A stretch of DNA of 64,000 nucleotides from Eonycteris spelaea (lineage: Eukaryota; Chordata; Mammalia; Chiroptera; Pteropodidae). Below, piece by piece: positions 25,360 to 37,039 of this stretch. The notes beneath the pieces are model-generated. The model was not told where the DNA came from and did not search any database. It worked only from the letters and a program-made list of their open reading frames with translations. Both the position numbers and the translations under genes were made by a program. Position 1 is the stretch's first letter; every line of letters begins with the position of its first letter. The DNA is taken from the NCBI GenBank assembly GCA_003508835.1, contig PUFA01000143.1:1178001-1242000 (forward strand), written 5' to 3'.

Positions 25360-25737
25360 TATGGATTTTTGAATGTTGATTTTGTATCCAGAAACTTTAC
25401 TGCATTTGCTTATTATTTCTAGTAGTGTCCTCGTGGAGTCTTTAGGGTTTTCATAGAGAGAATCATGTCATCCGCAAATAGTGACAGTTTGACTTCTTTG
25501 TTTCCTATTTGGATGACTTTTATATCTTTCTCTTGCCTAATTGCCCTCACTAAGTCCTCCAGTATTATATTGAATAACAGTGGCTATAGTGGACAGCCTT
25601 GCCTTGCTCCTGATCTTAGAGGGAAAGTTTTTAGTTTTCACCATAAATATAATGTTGGCTGAGGGTTTGTCATGTATGGCCTTTATTGTGTTAAGGTACT
25701 TTCCTTCTAAACCAATTTTATTAAGTGTTTTGATCAT
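25360..25737 (-). mobile_element. Inverted 5' segment of a LINE-1 (ORF2 RT region)
   Basis: On the minus strand this encodes L1 ORF2p reverse transcriptase sequence: '[20 protein letters not shown]', 'MVKTKNFPSKIR', and further 3' a readable LFADDMILS, the RT catalytic FADD box, near 25,465-25,485. The frame has frameshifts. It stops at codons reading about 'INIQKSI', which is exactly where the plus-strand L1 begins at 25,738. It is therefore the inverted 5' end of one insertion (25,360-27,590). Confidence 0.88.
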
Positions 25738-27425
25738 AAATCCATAGCATCCCTCTACTCTAATAATGAAGTGTTAGAAAAAGAAGTGGAAAAAATAATT
25801 CCTTTTGCAATTGCCTATATGATGAAAACTATAAGACCCTATTAAAAGAAATCAAAGAAGATTCAAAGGAATGGAAATATATTCTGTGTTTTTGGATTAG
25901 AAGAATCTACATAGTTAAAATGACCATATTACCTAAAATATTATACAGATTTAATGCAATCCCCATCAAAATCCCATTGGAATTTTTTAAAGAAATAGAA
26001 CAAAAAATCATCAGATCTGTATGAAAGCACAACTTGCCAGCCATCCTGAGAAAAAAGAACGAGGCTGGAGGCATAACTCTGCCTGACTTCAAATTATACT
26101 ACAAAGCAACAATAATCAAAATGACATGGCATTAGCAACAAAACAGACACGTGGACCAGTGGAACAGAATCGAGAGCCCAGAAGCAAACCCGTGTTTATA
26201 TGGGCAAATAATTTTTGACAAAAAAGCCAAAAATATACAGTGGAGAAAGGAAAGCCTCTTCAATAAATGGTACTGGGAAAACTGGAGAGCGACCTGCAAA
26301 AGAATGAAATTAGACTGGTGTTAATCACCACACACCAAAATTAACTAAAATGGATTAAGGATCTTAATATAAGATCTAAAACAATAAAATACAAAAAAGA
26401 AAACAGGAACTAAACTCAAGAACCTTGGACTTATAGAGGATTTTATGAATTTGACCTCAAAAGCAATGGAAATAAAAGTAAAAATAAATGAATGAGACTA
26501 CGTAAAACTAAAAGCTTCTGCTCAGCAAAAGAAATTGTCAACAAGGTAAAGAGACAACCAGCCAAATGGGAAAATATATCTACTAGCAATGCCTCCGATA
26601 AGGGCCTGATGTCTAAAACATACAAAGAACTCAAACAACAAAATGACAACAACAACAAAAAAACACAAATAATCCAATCAAAAAAATGGGCAGAGGACCT
26701 GAACAGACACTTCTCCCTAGAGGACGTAGAAGTGGCCAACAAACATATGAAAAGATGCTCAACATCACTAGCTCTTAGGGAAATGGGAATCAAAACCACA
26801 ATGAGATACCCTCTCGTGTCTGTTAGAATAACAAATGTTGGCGAGGATGTGGAGAAAAAGAAACCCTCATACACTGCTGGTGGGACTGCAAATTGGTACA
26901 GCCACTATGGAAAACAGTATGGAGGTTCCTCAAAAAACTAAGAATTGATCTACCTGTGATCCAGCAATCCTCTACTGGGTATTTACCCAAAGACTTGAAA
27001 ACTCATATTCGAAAAAATATGTGTGCGCCGATGCCCATAGTAACATTATTCATGATGGCCAGGACATGGAAGCAATAGAAATGTCCCACTATGAACGATT
27101 GTCTAAAGAAGCTGTGGCACATATATAATGGATTGATTATTACTCAGCCATAAGAAGAGATGAAATACTGCCATTTGCAACAACCTGGATGTACTCGAAA
27201 TAATCATGCTAAGTGAAATGAACCAGACAGAAAAAGTTGTAAATCACATAATATCACTTATATGTGGATTTAAACCTAAAAGTGAACAGGACAAACAGAG
27301 ACTCATGGACATGGATAATAGACTAGTGGTTACCAGGGGAAAGGGGAGGAGGGAGGTAGAAGGGATTAAAGTGGTCAAATATGTGGTGACAGAAATAAAT
27401 CTAGCTATGGGAGGTGAAAACACAG

Positions 27426-27430
27426 TATAT

Positions 27431-27469
<39 letters not shown>
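27426..27469. repeat. (AT)n tract in LINE-1 3' UTR
   Basis: About 44 bp of AT with one phase change, inside the LINE-1 3' UTR. Confidence 0.95.
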
Positions 27470-27472
<3 letters not shown>

Positions 27473-27529
27473 TTGTTGTTAAAATGTACAGCTGGAACTT
27501 ACTGGATTTCATTAACCAATGTCACCATA

Positions 27530-27543
27530 AAATAATAATAATG

Positions 27544-27578
<35 letters not shown>

Positions 27579-27583
27579 TAATT
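27530..27583. repeat. (AAT)n-type tract from the LINE-1 poly(A) tail
   Basis: ATA/AAT units with a few interruptions (ATG, AAAT), directly after the L1 terminal 'CCAATGTCACCATAAAATAA'. The poly(A) tail evidently seeded the microsatellite. Confidence 0.92.
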
Positions 27584-27759
27584 TAAAAAAAACAAATAAA
27601 AAAAAAAACCCTCTAATGTGTTGGACTTTTAAAAGGTAAAGTAACTCAACTAATTTGAAATATTGCATAAAGTCTGGTCTTGAGTAAATATTAATTAAGA
27701 AAAATGTTATGAGTGGTATGATTTCATTAGGATAGAGGCAGAACAACTGTTCAAAGAGA

Positions 27760-27940
27760 GAGACTCTGAATGAAGACTGCTTTGATTTGAACCCCAGATT
27801 CAATACTTACTAGCTTTGTGCCCTTAGAGAAATTACTTAACTTCTCTGGCTGGTTTTATTTTTTTTTAATCTATAAAATAAAATTATATTTTCTACCTGA
27901 TTGAGTTGTTATCACTAGGCTTACCAAACACATAATAGGT
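27760..27940 (+). repeat. MIR SINE
   Basis: Sense MIR: 'TTTGAACCCCAGATTCAATA', 'CTTACTAGCTTTGTGCCCTT', 'GAAATTACTTAACTTCTCTG', 'CTATAAAATAAAATTATATT', 'GAGTTGTTATCA'. A T-run disrupts the CTCATCTGTAAAATG block. Confidence 0.82.
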
Positions 27941-28544
27941 TTTCAATTAGCTTTAGCTCTTATTAGTTTAAATATTATGAAATAGATTCTTTTTTGCTAA
28001 TTATTCACTGGGAATCTTATAGTTGAGAGAAAAGTCCTGTCTCTTTTCACTGGGATACTAATGCATATTAGATCTAGTAGACTTTAGTAAACTAAAAAAG
28101 AAAACAAAAATTGCTTTTCTGAAGCACTAACTTTAAACACCTTTCATATTTAGTAATATGAAATAATATTTTATATTATCTAAGGAGAAAAGGCTATGAA
28201 ATTCTCAGCTGGTAAGTGTAAAAGAAGACCCTACACTATATACTTATTTCTTTATAATAAAATTTTAGTGAACACTTTTGACCTATGAGGCTCATTAAAT
28301 TTACCACCTTGTTTCACTAGTGAAATAAAAGCATATGGTGCTTGCTTCTGGAAACTTTTTTTTATTCACTAAAATATATATTGCTGTCAAATGTAGTTTA
28401 TTGTCACCCTTGGAAATGCAAAATTTTGCTGAATCATATATGCTAGTACTGGCCCTAGGGAAATTCATGATGGAGGTGATAATTACCTCTGCCCTCAGGC
28501 ATCTTCACTGTGTTTTCCCTTTCCTTTCTATTCTATCATAACAT
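27941..28544. other. Unique AT-rich sequence, no gene seen
   Basis: No protein-like frame or named repeat in this spacer between the MIR and the next LINE-1. Confidence 0.5.
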
Positions 28545-29620
28545 ATTTTTAAATTTTTAAATTATATTTGGCATTCACATTATATTAACTTCAGGTGTGC
28601 AACATGGTGATTAAACATCTTACAAAATAATCACCCTGATAAATTTAATACCCATCTGATATCATACATAGTTTTTAATATTATTGACTTCATTCCTCAC
28701 ACTACACTTACATCCGCATGACTATTTTGTAACTACCGATTTGCACTTCTTAATCTCCTAAACTTTTTACTCACCACCCCCCAAATCATGTGCCATCTGG
28801 CAAACATCAAAATGTTCTCTGTATTTATGAGTTTGTTTCTGTTTTATTTTGTTTATTTTATCCTTTAGACTATAAGTAAAATATAACTTGCCTTTATCTA
28901 CTTCACTCAGCATAATACCCTCTAGATCTGTCTGCATTGTTGCAGATTACAAGATTTTATTCTTTTTTATGGCTGAGGAATATTCCGTTGTATATATGTA
29001 CCACCTCTTTTTTATCCATTGATCTATTGATGGGCACCCAGGATGCCTCTATATTTTGGCTGTTGTAAATAATGCTGCAATGAACATATAGATTCACATG
29101 TCCCTTCAAAGTAGTGTTTTGGGTTTGTTCAAATACCCAGAAGTGGGACTACTGGGTCCTTTTTTGTCTTTTGTTGTAGCATTTTTTTGAAGTCCATTTT
29201 GTCTGATATAAGTATTGCTACTCCAGCTTTTTTTTGTTGTTTCTATTTTCATGAAACATCTTTTTACATTCTCTTACATTCAGTCTGTGTATTTCTTTCA
29301 ATCTGAATTGAGTCTATTGTAGGCAGCATTTAATCCATTAACATTTAAAATAATTGTTGATATGTAATTATTGCCATTTTATTATTCATACATATATTTC
29401 ATCTTCTTAATGAAGACCCTCTAACATTTGTTGTAATGCTGGTTTAGGGTTAATAAACTCCTTTAGCTTTTTCCTGTCTGGGAAGATCTTTAGCTGTCCT
29501 TTAATGTTAAATAATGGTTTTGCTGGGTAATCTTGGTTTTAGGTCCTTACTTTTTATCAGTATGAATATCTCATGTCAATCACTTCTGCAAAGTTTTTGT
29601 TAAGAAATCAGCTGATAGAC

Positions 29621-30291
29621 TCATGGGAGCACCGTTGGCTTTTCCTTTGCTGCTTTAAAGATTCTCTCTTTGCCTTTAACCTTTGATATTTTAATAATAA
29701 TTTGTCTTGTGGGCTTCTTTGGATTCATCTTGTTTGTAATTCTCTGAGCTTCCTGGGTTTGTATGTCTATTACTTTCACCAGGTTAGGGAAGTTTTCTGT
29801 TATTATTTCTTGAAATAGATTTTCAATTCCATGTTCTCTCTCTCTTCTTCTGGGACCCCGATGATGCAAATGTTGGTATACTTGATGCTGTCCTAGAGTC
29901 CCCTTAAAATAGTGGTCCCCAACCTTTTTGGCACCATGGACTGGTGCTCCCCTGAGAATTTAATGCCTGATGATCTGATTGCTGAGGCAAAGATTCTAGC
30001 ACTGGGGAGCAGCTACAAATAGAGATGGAACCTCGCTTGTTCAGCTGCTATTTACCTCCTGTTGTGCAGCCCAGTTCCTAACAGGCCACAAACTGGTACT
30101 GGTCACTGCCCAGGGGTAGGGGACCCCTGCCTTAAATAATCCTTTTTTTTTTTTGCTACCTTATCTTCTCCATCACTCATTTGATCCTCTACTTCATCTA
30201 ATCTACTATTGATTCCCTTTAATGTAGTCTTTATTTCAGTTATTGTATTCTTCATTTCCAACTGGTTCTTTTTTAGGTTTTTTAGCTCCAT
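29621..30291 (-). pseudogene. LINE-1 ORF1 remnant, split by a hAT insertion
   Basis: N-terminal side, 30,291-30,140: a coiled-coil-like segment 'LEMKNTITEIKTTLKGINSR' and 'LDEVEDQMSD', as in L1 ORF1p. C-terminal side, 29,869-29,621: 'IENLFQEIITENFPNLVKVI' and 'NKMNPKKPTRQIIIKISKVK', from the RRM-like and C-terminal domains. In life ORF1p is the RNA-binding trimeric chaperone of L1. This copy is interrupted by 220 bp of hAT plus frameshifts and is non-functional. Confidence 0.88.
29910..30129 (-). mobile_element. MER1-type hAT-Charlie non-autonomous element
   Basis: Starts TAGTGGTCCCCAACC and ends GGGGACCCCTG, the hAT-type terminal inverted repeats. The interior ('CTAACAGGCCACAAACTGG', 'AATGCCTGATGATCTGA') matches MER1. 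The 8-bp flanks CCTTAAAA (29902-29909) and CCTTAAAT (30130-30137) agree at 7 of 8, the expected hAT target-site duplication. Related to the copy at 51,833-52,050, in the opposite orientation. Confidence 0.9.
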
Positions 30292-31973
30292 TTTTATGAT
30301 TTCTGTCTCTTTGATAATTTCTCACTGAGTTCATTTACTCTTCTAAGTTCATTGAGCATCCTTATAAACAGTATTTTGAACTCTGCAACTGCTAGATTGC
30401 TTGTCTCCATTTTATTTAGTTCTGTTTCTGGAGCTTTGTTCTATTCTTTCATTTGGAGCATGTTCTCCTCATTTTGACTGTCTCTCTGCTTTTGTTTTTA
30501 TGTATTAGATAGGTCTGCTATGTCTCCTGATCTTAGTAGAGTAGCATTACATAGTAGTGTTCTGTCGGGCCCAGTGGCGCAGTCTTCCCTAGTCACCTGA
30601 GCCAGCTGCTCCAGGTATGTCCCTTGTATGGACTGTATGGGCCTTCCTATTGTAGTTGAAATTTGTTTGCTGTTTGTATGCCAGTGGGAAGGATTGATCC
30701 CTGGGCTGATTGGTTGTAAGGACTGGCCAGTGAGGGGCTGACCCAATGGAGCAGGATTTGCTTTAGCAGGGCTCTTGTGCCTGCCCAGTCTACCCTTTGG
30801 GTGTGTTGTCATAGGATATAGCCCTGGGTGATGCTCTGACTTGGTCTGAAGTTGACCACTGGGCATGCCCTCCCTGAGGCCTCCTAAGAGGACCCCTGCC
30901 AGAGGCCAAGTTTGGCTACAGCCTGTGCCTTACCCAGGGCCACCTGGGGAGTCACCAAGCAATCTAAAGATGGCTGCCACCTATGCTGGGCTTGGAAATG
31001 CCTTAAGATGCCAAGCCACAAACCAAGGCTAACTGCCACCAGTACTGGTCTTGGGCTGCTCGGCAAGAGGTATGAGGAGAACCCAGGGCAGATTCTGCTT
31101 ATTTGAGGTTTGTGAATCTTTGAGTGATTTTAGAAACATCTGTAGCATGAGCCAAACAGGAATTTTGTATGGAAAAGCCACTGGGCCCACAAGTTGGGTA
31201 GGTAGAGTCTCAGAGAATAACCAGGGCAACGCTAACAGTATTAGTCAGGTTGATGGAGACTCAGATAAGACAGCTGCCTATGTCTGTACACTGGGAAGTG
31301 GGAAGGTTCAACAAAAAAAACATAAATTTTGCCAGCAGTCTGTCTGGGAAAAAAGCTGCCTTTCTAGCTCTCTCCTTGAAGTCATACAACTTGGTTTTTT
31401 CCTGTATGTCCCTGGTGCCTTTCAGGCTGCTTCCCCAGCATGGGAGCTGAGAGCAAATGAGTCTGTCAGTAAGTAAGTTCTTGTGTGGCCCCCTGAAGAG
31501 TAATGTTTGCAACTCCAACTGCCCTCCATCTCACTTAGTCTCTGCTGGTTTTTAAAGCAAAAAGTTGTGGGGACTTCTCTTCCCGGTGCTGGAACCCTAG
31601 GCTGGTGAGCCCAGTGTGGGGCTGAAACTCCTCACTCCTCCAGAGAGACCTGTGCAGCCAATATATGTTTACTGATGCTCAACTGCCCTATGTAGGAGTG
31701 GGATCTGCCTGTTTTGCATCTCCACTCTATATCAGTATTGAGGTGTCCTCTTCTGTGTGTCCCAAGTTGTAGGACTTCTGTTTAGCTAGACCTCAGGTGA
31801 CTCCCAATGGTGGCTGTTCTGTAGTTTAGTTGTAATTTTGATGTGGATGCTGTCTCTCATAACTTACCTTTGAAGCCTTCATTAACGATAAATATATAAA
31901 ATAACTGATACCAACTTACACTAATAAATGATCCATAGATCATTCGACTCTGATAAGTTTTCATGCCTTAAAT

Positions 31974-32214
31974 CAGGGGTCTACAAACTATTGCCTTCGG
32001 ACAAAAATCAAGTCTTCATATAGCCTGTTCTTGTAAAAAAAAAAAAAGTTTCATTGAAGCATAGTCAAACAAACAAACAAACTTATTTGTTTATATATTG
32101 TCTGTGACCACTTTTCCACTACTAGGACTAAGTAGGGTATTGAGACTGAAACCTATTGCTTACAAAGCCTAAACTATTTACTAGCTGAGCTTTTACTAAA
32201 AGTTTTCTGATCCT
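31974..32214 (+). mobile_element. hAT-Charlie-like element with CAGGGGTC ends
   Basis: Begins CAGGGGTCTACAAACTA, contains 'AGTTTCATTGAAGCATAGTC', 'TATTGTCTGTGACCACTTTT' and 'AAAGCCTAAACTATTTACTA', and ends 'AAGTTTTCTGATCCTCA', the decayed partner of the terminal repeat. This matches a common non-autonomous hAT family of mammals whose name I do not recall with certainty. Flanks CCTTAAAT and TCATAAAT agree at 6 of 8. An A-run (32036-32047) and a short (CAAA)n occur inside. Orientation is by convention. Confidence 0.78.
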
Positions 32215-32319
32215 CATCATAAATTCTAGAAGAAATTCTCTGAAGGGAATTTTCAACAAGTTGGACAATGACTTCTCTATATGTTCTTAAGAAACTCTTT
32301 CCCTCTTCGTGCGCTTGTA

Positions 32320-32320
<1 letters not shown>

Positions 32321-32354
<34 letters not shown>

Positions 32355-32364
32355 GCACGCACAC
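32321..32364. repeat. (AC)n(GCAC)n microsatellite
   Basis: About 30 bp of AC followed by three GCAC-type units. A minus-strand frame with a Cys-Val run across it is an artefact. Confidence 0.96.
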
Positions 32365-32729
32365 TACAGGTACATTTATTCTATCAAATTATGTACTGTA
32401 GACCTTGAGCTGTCCAAAGAGTCATCATCAGCCAGCTAAATATTCTTTTTTTTTGTCTTTGCATGCTAAATATTCCTGATAATAATTTTTATTTATTATT
32501 AAATGGTATGGCTGCAAATTGATCCCATTTTGACTCTCTATTTTAGCACAAAACTAAATTTTGTCTTTTATATTTTATATTAATTCTGTATTCCTTAGTC
32601 TGTAATTCCTCCAGGGTAAGTAGGAGTTCTATTGTCTTCATCTTTGAATCTAGAACACCCAAAGGTAAGAATAGAATAGATGCATTAAGGAAATAATGGA
32701 AGAAAGAACAAATATAAACTTATTATTCT
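32365..32729. other. Unique AT-rich sequence, nothing recognised
   Basis: No gene or named repeat identified. Confidence 0.5.
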
Positions 32730-33040
32730 CTCTGGGTTCTTAAAAAACATCTAAAAATGGAAAACACTAAGTATAGGTAAGGTGTGAACCAAAAGTGATC
32801 CTCATTTGCTGCCGATGGAATAGAAATCATCATGAGTACTTGTGGCACAATCTAGATAAGATACATGTTAAGATACGCATACTACATAGCTCAGGAATTC
32901 AAGTTCTAAATTTGTACCCTAAAGGGATATATGTTGATGTGCAGCAAGAAATATATACGATAATGTTCATTGTACCATTTTTAATAATAGCCAAACCTGG
33001 AAAACAAATTCAAATTATAAACAATACAAAGATTTACAAA
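32730..33040 (+). repeat. Old LINE-1 ORF2 3' fragment
   Basis: Decayed L1 blocks: 'GCTCAGGAATTCAAGTTCTA' (from CCCAGCAATTCCACTTCT), 'TTGTACCCTAAAGGGATATA', 'TAATGTTCATTGTACCATTT', 'TAATAATAGCCAAACCTGGA'. This is the conserved ORF2 C-terminal stretch. The 104-codon frame at 32,795-33,109 partly overlaps but has no preserved L1 protein. Confidence 0.6.
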
Positions 33041-33229
33041 TTGTGTTATTTCTTCAATTATTTGCAAAATGATAGGTTTTGTTTTATAATTTCTTCACTT
33101 ATTTACTGAATAAATCTATATTTTATCACTATATTGATGCACATTAGTGGCTGAGTATCATTGGGCTTTGGAGCTTGATAACCACAGAAATCTCCTTTTA
33201 TCTTAATAGATTGAGTTTTCATCTAATCT

Positions 33230-35640
33230 GGCAAGATTCAGCTTCCGTTGAAAACCTGAAGAGCAAAATTACAATTCTAAGGCTAATGAACTCTGAGAGT
33301 CAGGAAGCAAATAAAGTGATCCTGTGATCATCCAGTTTATGATCTTAGAGTTTCCTGGCTGTTGCACAGGGGGAGGGAGCCCAGACTGAACTTTATAGAC
33401 TCCCTTAATTGGGCGATAAAACTGAGACTTTAGTGAGACCAAAGAGACTATAATACTTAGGACAGAATATAAGTGAGGAGAAAACTACATGGAGAGAGAA
33501 CTCTTGAAATATGCATAGGATTCCCCTTTAGTATTCAGCAATGTACTAATCATCACATATATGTGAAGAAACTAACCAAGACTGGGAGAATAATCAAATG
33601 AAATGGTTAAAGGGAAAAGTTCGGGAAGCTGGTGGGAATAATGACACTAGTGCGACTGAAAAAATCAATAATTTAAAGGACATTTTATAGAGTACTAAGA
33701 TGGGTACTCTAATTAGCTTGAGACTAAACACTGTGCTGATTCCACCAAACAAATCTTAAAAGCATGAATGAAAATGTTTCCAAAATACTGTATTCCAAAA
33801 ATAAAACTTAAGATATTTATAGAAAATCAAAAATAGCTCTCAAGAAGGCAAAATTTACCATATCTGGCATTTAATCAAATATTGCAGACATGCATAGAAT
33901 CAGGAAAAACGACATATAATAAAGAGAAAAATCAGTATATTCAAACCAATTCAGAACTAACACAATGTTAGAATTAACAAATAAGAGCTTTGAAACAGTT
34001 ATTAAACTATATTTCAAATATTTAGGAAGCTAAAGGAAAGATTTAACAAGTTAGCTAAAAACATAGAGAAGAAAAGATTAGTAAACCCAAAGACATTGCA
34101 GTTGAAACAATCCAAATAAAATATACAGAAGGGAAAGACTGAGAGCTTGGGGACAATGCCACATCTAAAACACATGTGATTAGAGTTCCTGAAGGACTGT
34201 GTAGGAGGGAAATACATTCAAAAAATAATAGCTAAAAAATTTCCAAATTTGCTGAAAACTATAAACACAATTTCAAGAAGCTCAATGAACCCTGAGCACA
34301 AAAAACATGAAGAAAACTAAAGGCCAGAGAAAAAAAGACACATTACATACAGATGATAAGGAAATAAGCACGATAGCAGATTTTCTGTTGTTGGAAACAA
34401 TGAATAAAAAAGATAATGGAGCAATATCCTTAAAATATTGAGAGAAAAAAAAATACTAGAATTCTATGCTCACTGAAAAGAATTACAAAATTGTAACCGA
34501 CAGAGATTTTTTCAGACCTACAAATTATGTAAGAATTTATTACCAGCAGGCCCACAATGTAAGAAATGTTAAAGACAATCTCTCAGATAGAAGTAAATAT
34601 AATATCAGATGAAAATGTGGATCTGTATAACAGAAAAGTTAACTATGTGGGTAATATTTAAGTTATTTTATTATTATCTAAAACCTATTAAAAGATAATT
34701 GGCTATTGAACAAAAACAGTAATCACATAGTGCAAATTTACATATGTAGAAGTAAAATGAATGAAGAAAATAACGCATGAATAGGAAAGAAAAAATAAAA
34801 GTTTAACATAATTTATTTAAAAAGACATATCTATTGCAAATAAATATGTGAAAATGTGCTTTATGCCATTAGTTACTAGGGAAGTTCAAATTAAGACAAA
34901 AATGATATACTAGTACATACCTATTAGAATGGTTAAAATAAAAGACATAATACCAAGTGTTGACAAAAATGGCACCTGGAATTTTCATATATTACTAGTG
35001 GGAATGTAAAATCGGACAAATATTTTAGAAAAATAATTAGCTGTTTACTAAAAATTAGTGTATGCCTATCATATGATCCAGACATTTCATTCCTAGGTAA
35101 TTAGCTAAGAGAAAGGAAAGTATATGTTCATGTAGTGACTGTACATGAATGTTCATAACTACTTTGTAATAATTCCAAACTGGAAACAAATACAAATGTC
35201 CATTAGCAAATGGATAAATAATAAATTGTGGTCTATATATATAATGGAAAACTACTAAGCAATAGAAAGGAATGAGCCATTGATACACACTAAAACATAA
35301 ATGAATCTCAAAATGGCTATGCTGAGTGACAGAATTCAGATGAGAAATAGTCCATATTGTATGATTTCATTTATTGAAGTTTCTAGAAAAGTAAACTAAT
35401 TGATGGTAACAGAAAACAGAGCAGTGGTTGTCTGGGGTTGGTGGGGGTATGGTTGGAGAAGGGCAAGTAGGAGGGATTACAAAAGACATGAGAACAATTG
35501 TGGCAATGGATATGTTCACTACTTTGATGTGATAGTTTCACAATGTATCATATGTCAAACATACCAAGTATTACACTTTAAATATATGCAGTTTAGTATG
35601 TTAATTATATCTCAATTAAGCTGTTAAATAAATGAAGTAA
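33230..35640 (+). mobile_element. HAL1 (half-LINE-1), near full length
   Basis: About 2.4 kb with the HAL1 arrangement: a short leader, an ORF1-like region (about 33,470-34,560; 'GAGACTATAATACTTAGGAC', 'TACCAGCAGGCCCACAATGT') that passes directly into a 3' end related to the L1 ORF2 terminus ('CAAACTGGAAACAAATACAA', 'AATGGATAAATAATAAATTG', 'AGCAGTGGTTGTCTGGGGTT'), with no endonuclease or RT region between. HAL1 is an ancient non-autonomous L1 relative. ORF1 is riddled with stops. The 75-codon frame at 35,400 is 3' UTR read-through. Confidence 0.78.
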
Positions 35641-37039
35641 AAATATTTACCTAAAATAAATTTAAACTTTTATTCCAATAAGCTATAAAATTAATAAATA
35701 GAATATGCGTATATATACTTGCTCTAGCACTTTTTTTGTTGTTGTTGACAAAAATGGACTCTTGCTGATATCACTGGGAACAGAGTGGATTTAAGGAATA
35801 CATTTATCTTGAGATTCTGAAACATTTTCTTAAGAAATATATCTGCATCCTAAAAATAGCTTGAGGATCAGATGATATGGTAGTTGCTATGGAAACTGCA
35901 CATTTGAGGGAGAATCACAGTGTGTAAAAGTTGTAAGTTATAAACACCTCAGAGTAACTGCTGCCCTGCAGTTCCTGTCACCTGTGCTCTTGCTTTGGGA
36001 TAGAAACATCATTTCTTAATGAACTTAAGAATCTTCTAAAAATACTTTCCAAAATATTCATATCTTCTAACTATATCTCTTACCAGAATTTAAAACCCTT
36101 GTGGTGCATGAGTGCAAGATAACATTTTAAGTGACATAATGAAGATTTTGCAATCAAGAATCATTTACAAGAAACTAGTGTGGAAAACTGAAGGCAACCT
36201 CTTTTAGACATGGCCAGCAAGTACAAGAGGATTTATATGGAAGATCAATTTATCTTAGTGAATGGGAAAGAGATGGAAAAGCATTTGTGGGCTTCCATGA
36301 GTTTTACTGTTATCCCCAATACGGGATTTGATTATGTTCAGCACAAGTTTAAGAACTAGTTTTCCTCTGGATAGTTCACATGATATATATATATGTGGAT
36401 ACATAGGTTTGAGCTATTTAAAGAGCCAGTGAAAAGTCTGCCTGCCTTCTTAGACCTTGTAAAACAAGGTAGTGACTGACTCACAAGAAGTAACTGTTGC
36501 ATTTCTGTTCTGTCCACACTCCCGCTAATATATTGATTTCAGACTCAAGAATAACAGAATATGTAGTCTTTCTGGCTAGCATCAAACATAGCCTTAATCA
36601 AATATTGTTACCACCTGGTTCACTTGATTTAACTATACCAGGTGTCTAGGATATTTTATTTTATTGAATCTACTAGATTATTTGAAACCCACATTAAAAA
36701 AGACTATAAAATTGAACTTAAACATAAGCTCATTTCTAATTTTAATGGGTTGGAATTATCTATTTTATAATTTAGGTTTGTTTCATTTTTAGGGGACAAT
36801 CAAATTAGAATTGTGCTTAGAGTACTCTGTCTTCAAGTTAGTGCTTATGGTTATGGCAACATCAATTAATATCTTTATCTTTCCTCTAAGAAAATTTCAA
36901 CCTTATACTTTCAGCATCCAGTTCATACTCTAGAAGCAAATTTCATGCTGGGAAGATTGCATTACTTTTTTCAGAACACATTTCCTCTATAGGACCATAC
37001 TACAACTTAAGCAGAGCTTCTTCAAACTCTGCTGGTTTC
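35641..37039. other. Unique sequence, no gene seen
   Basis: No coding frame with family resemblance. 35,860-36,000 is less simple than its surroundings and contains an RFX X-box-like site at 35,883-35,896 (GTTGCTATGGAAAC). Confidence 0.5.

Larger units (their letters stand above)
25738..27590 (+). mobile_element. LINE-1 3' part (ORF2 C-terminus, 3' UTR, tail)
   Basis: Sense continuation of the inverted L1. It opens at codons reading 'SIASLYSNNEV', includes the C-terminal ORF2 frame at 26,492-26,941 (149 codons; '[20 protein letters not shown]', '[16 protein letters not shown]'), then 'EMNQTEKV' before the 3' UTR. The 3' UTR carries an (AT)n tract, and the tail has become an (AAT)n-rich run. 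ORF2 is broken by stops, so the copy is inactive. The 143-codon minus frame at 26,443-26,874 is its antisense shadow. Confidence 0.93.
28545..31850 (-). mobile_element. LINE-1 with internal ORF2 deletion (5' UTR, ORF1, EN start, 3' end)
   Basis: Reading from the minus strand: 31,850-30,490 is a GC-richer 5' UTR, 30,480-29,400 is ORF1, 29,340-29,160 is the start of the ORF2 endonuclease domain, and at about 29,158 the sequence jumps directly to the ORF2 C-terminus and 3' UTR (29,157-28,545, e.g. plus-strand 'CTTCAGGTGTGCAACATGGT'). Roughly 3 kb of ORF2 is missing, so it cannot be autonomous. A MER1-type hAT interrupts ORF1 at 29,910-30,129. Boundaries are approximate. Confidence 0.88.

Noticed and set aside
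26443..26874. 143-codon minus-strand frame
   Set aside because: It is the exact antisense shadow of the LINE-1 ORF2 C-terminal frame, rich in Leu/Ser/Phe as expected.
31051..31476. 141-codon plus-strand frame in GC-richer sequence
   Set aside because: Located antisense within the 5' UTR of the minus-strand LINE-1. No domain or splice context supports a gene.
30490..31850. GC-rich block that could be a CpG island or gene promoter
   Set aside because: Few CpG dinucleotides are visible, and position and orientation fit a LINE-1 5' UTR attached to ORF1 at 29.4-30.5 kb.
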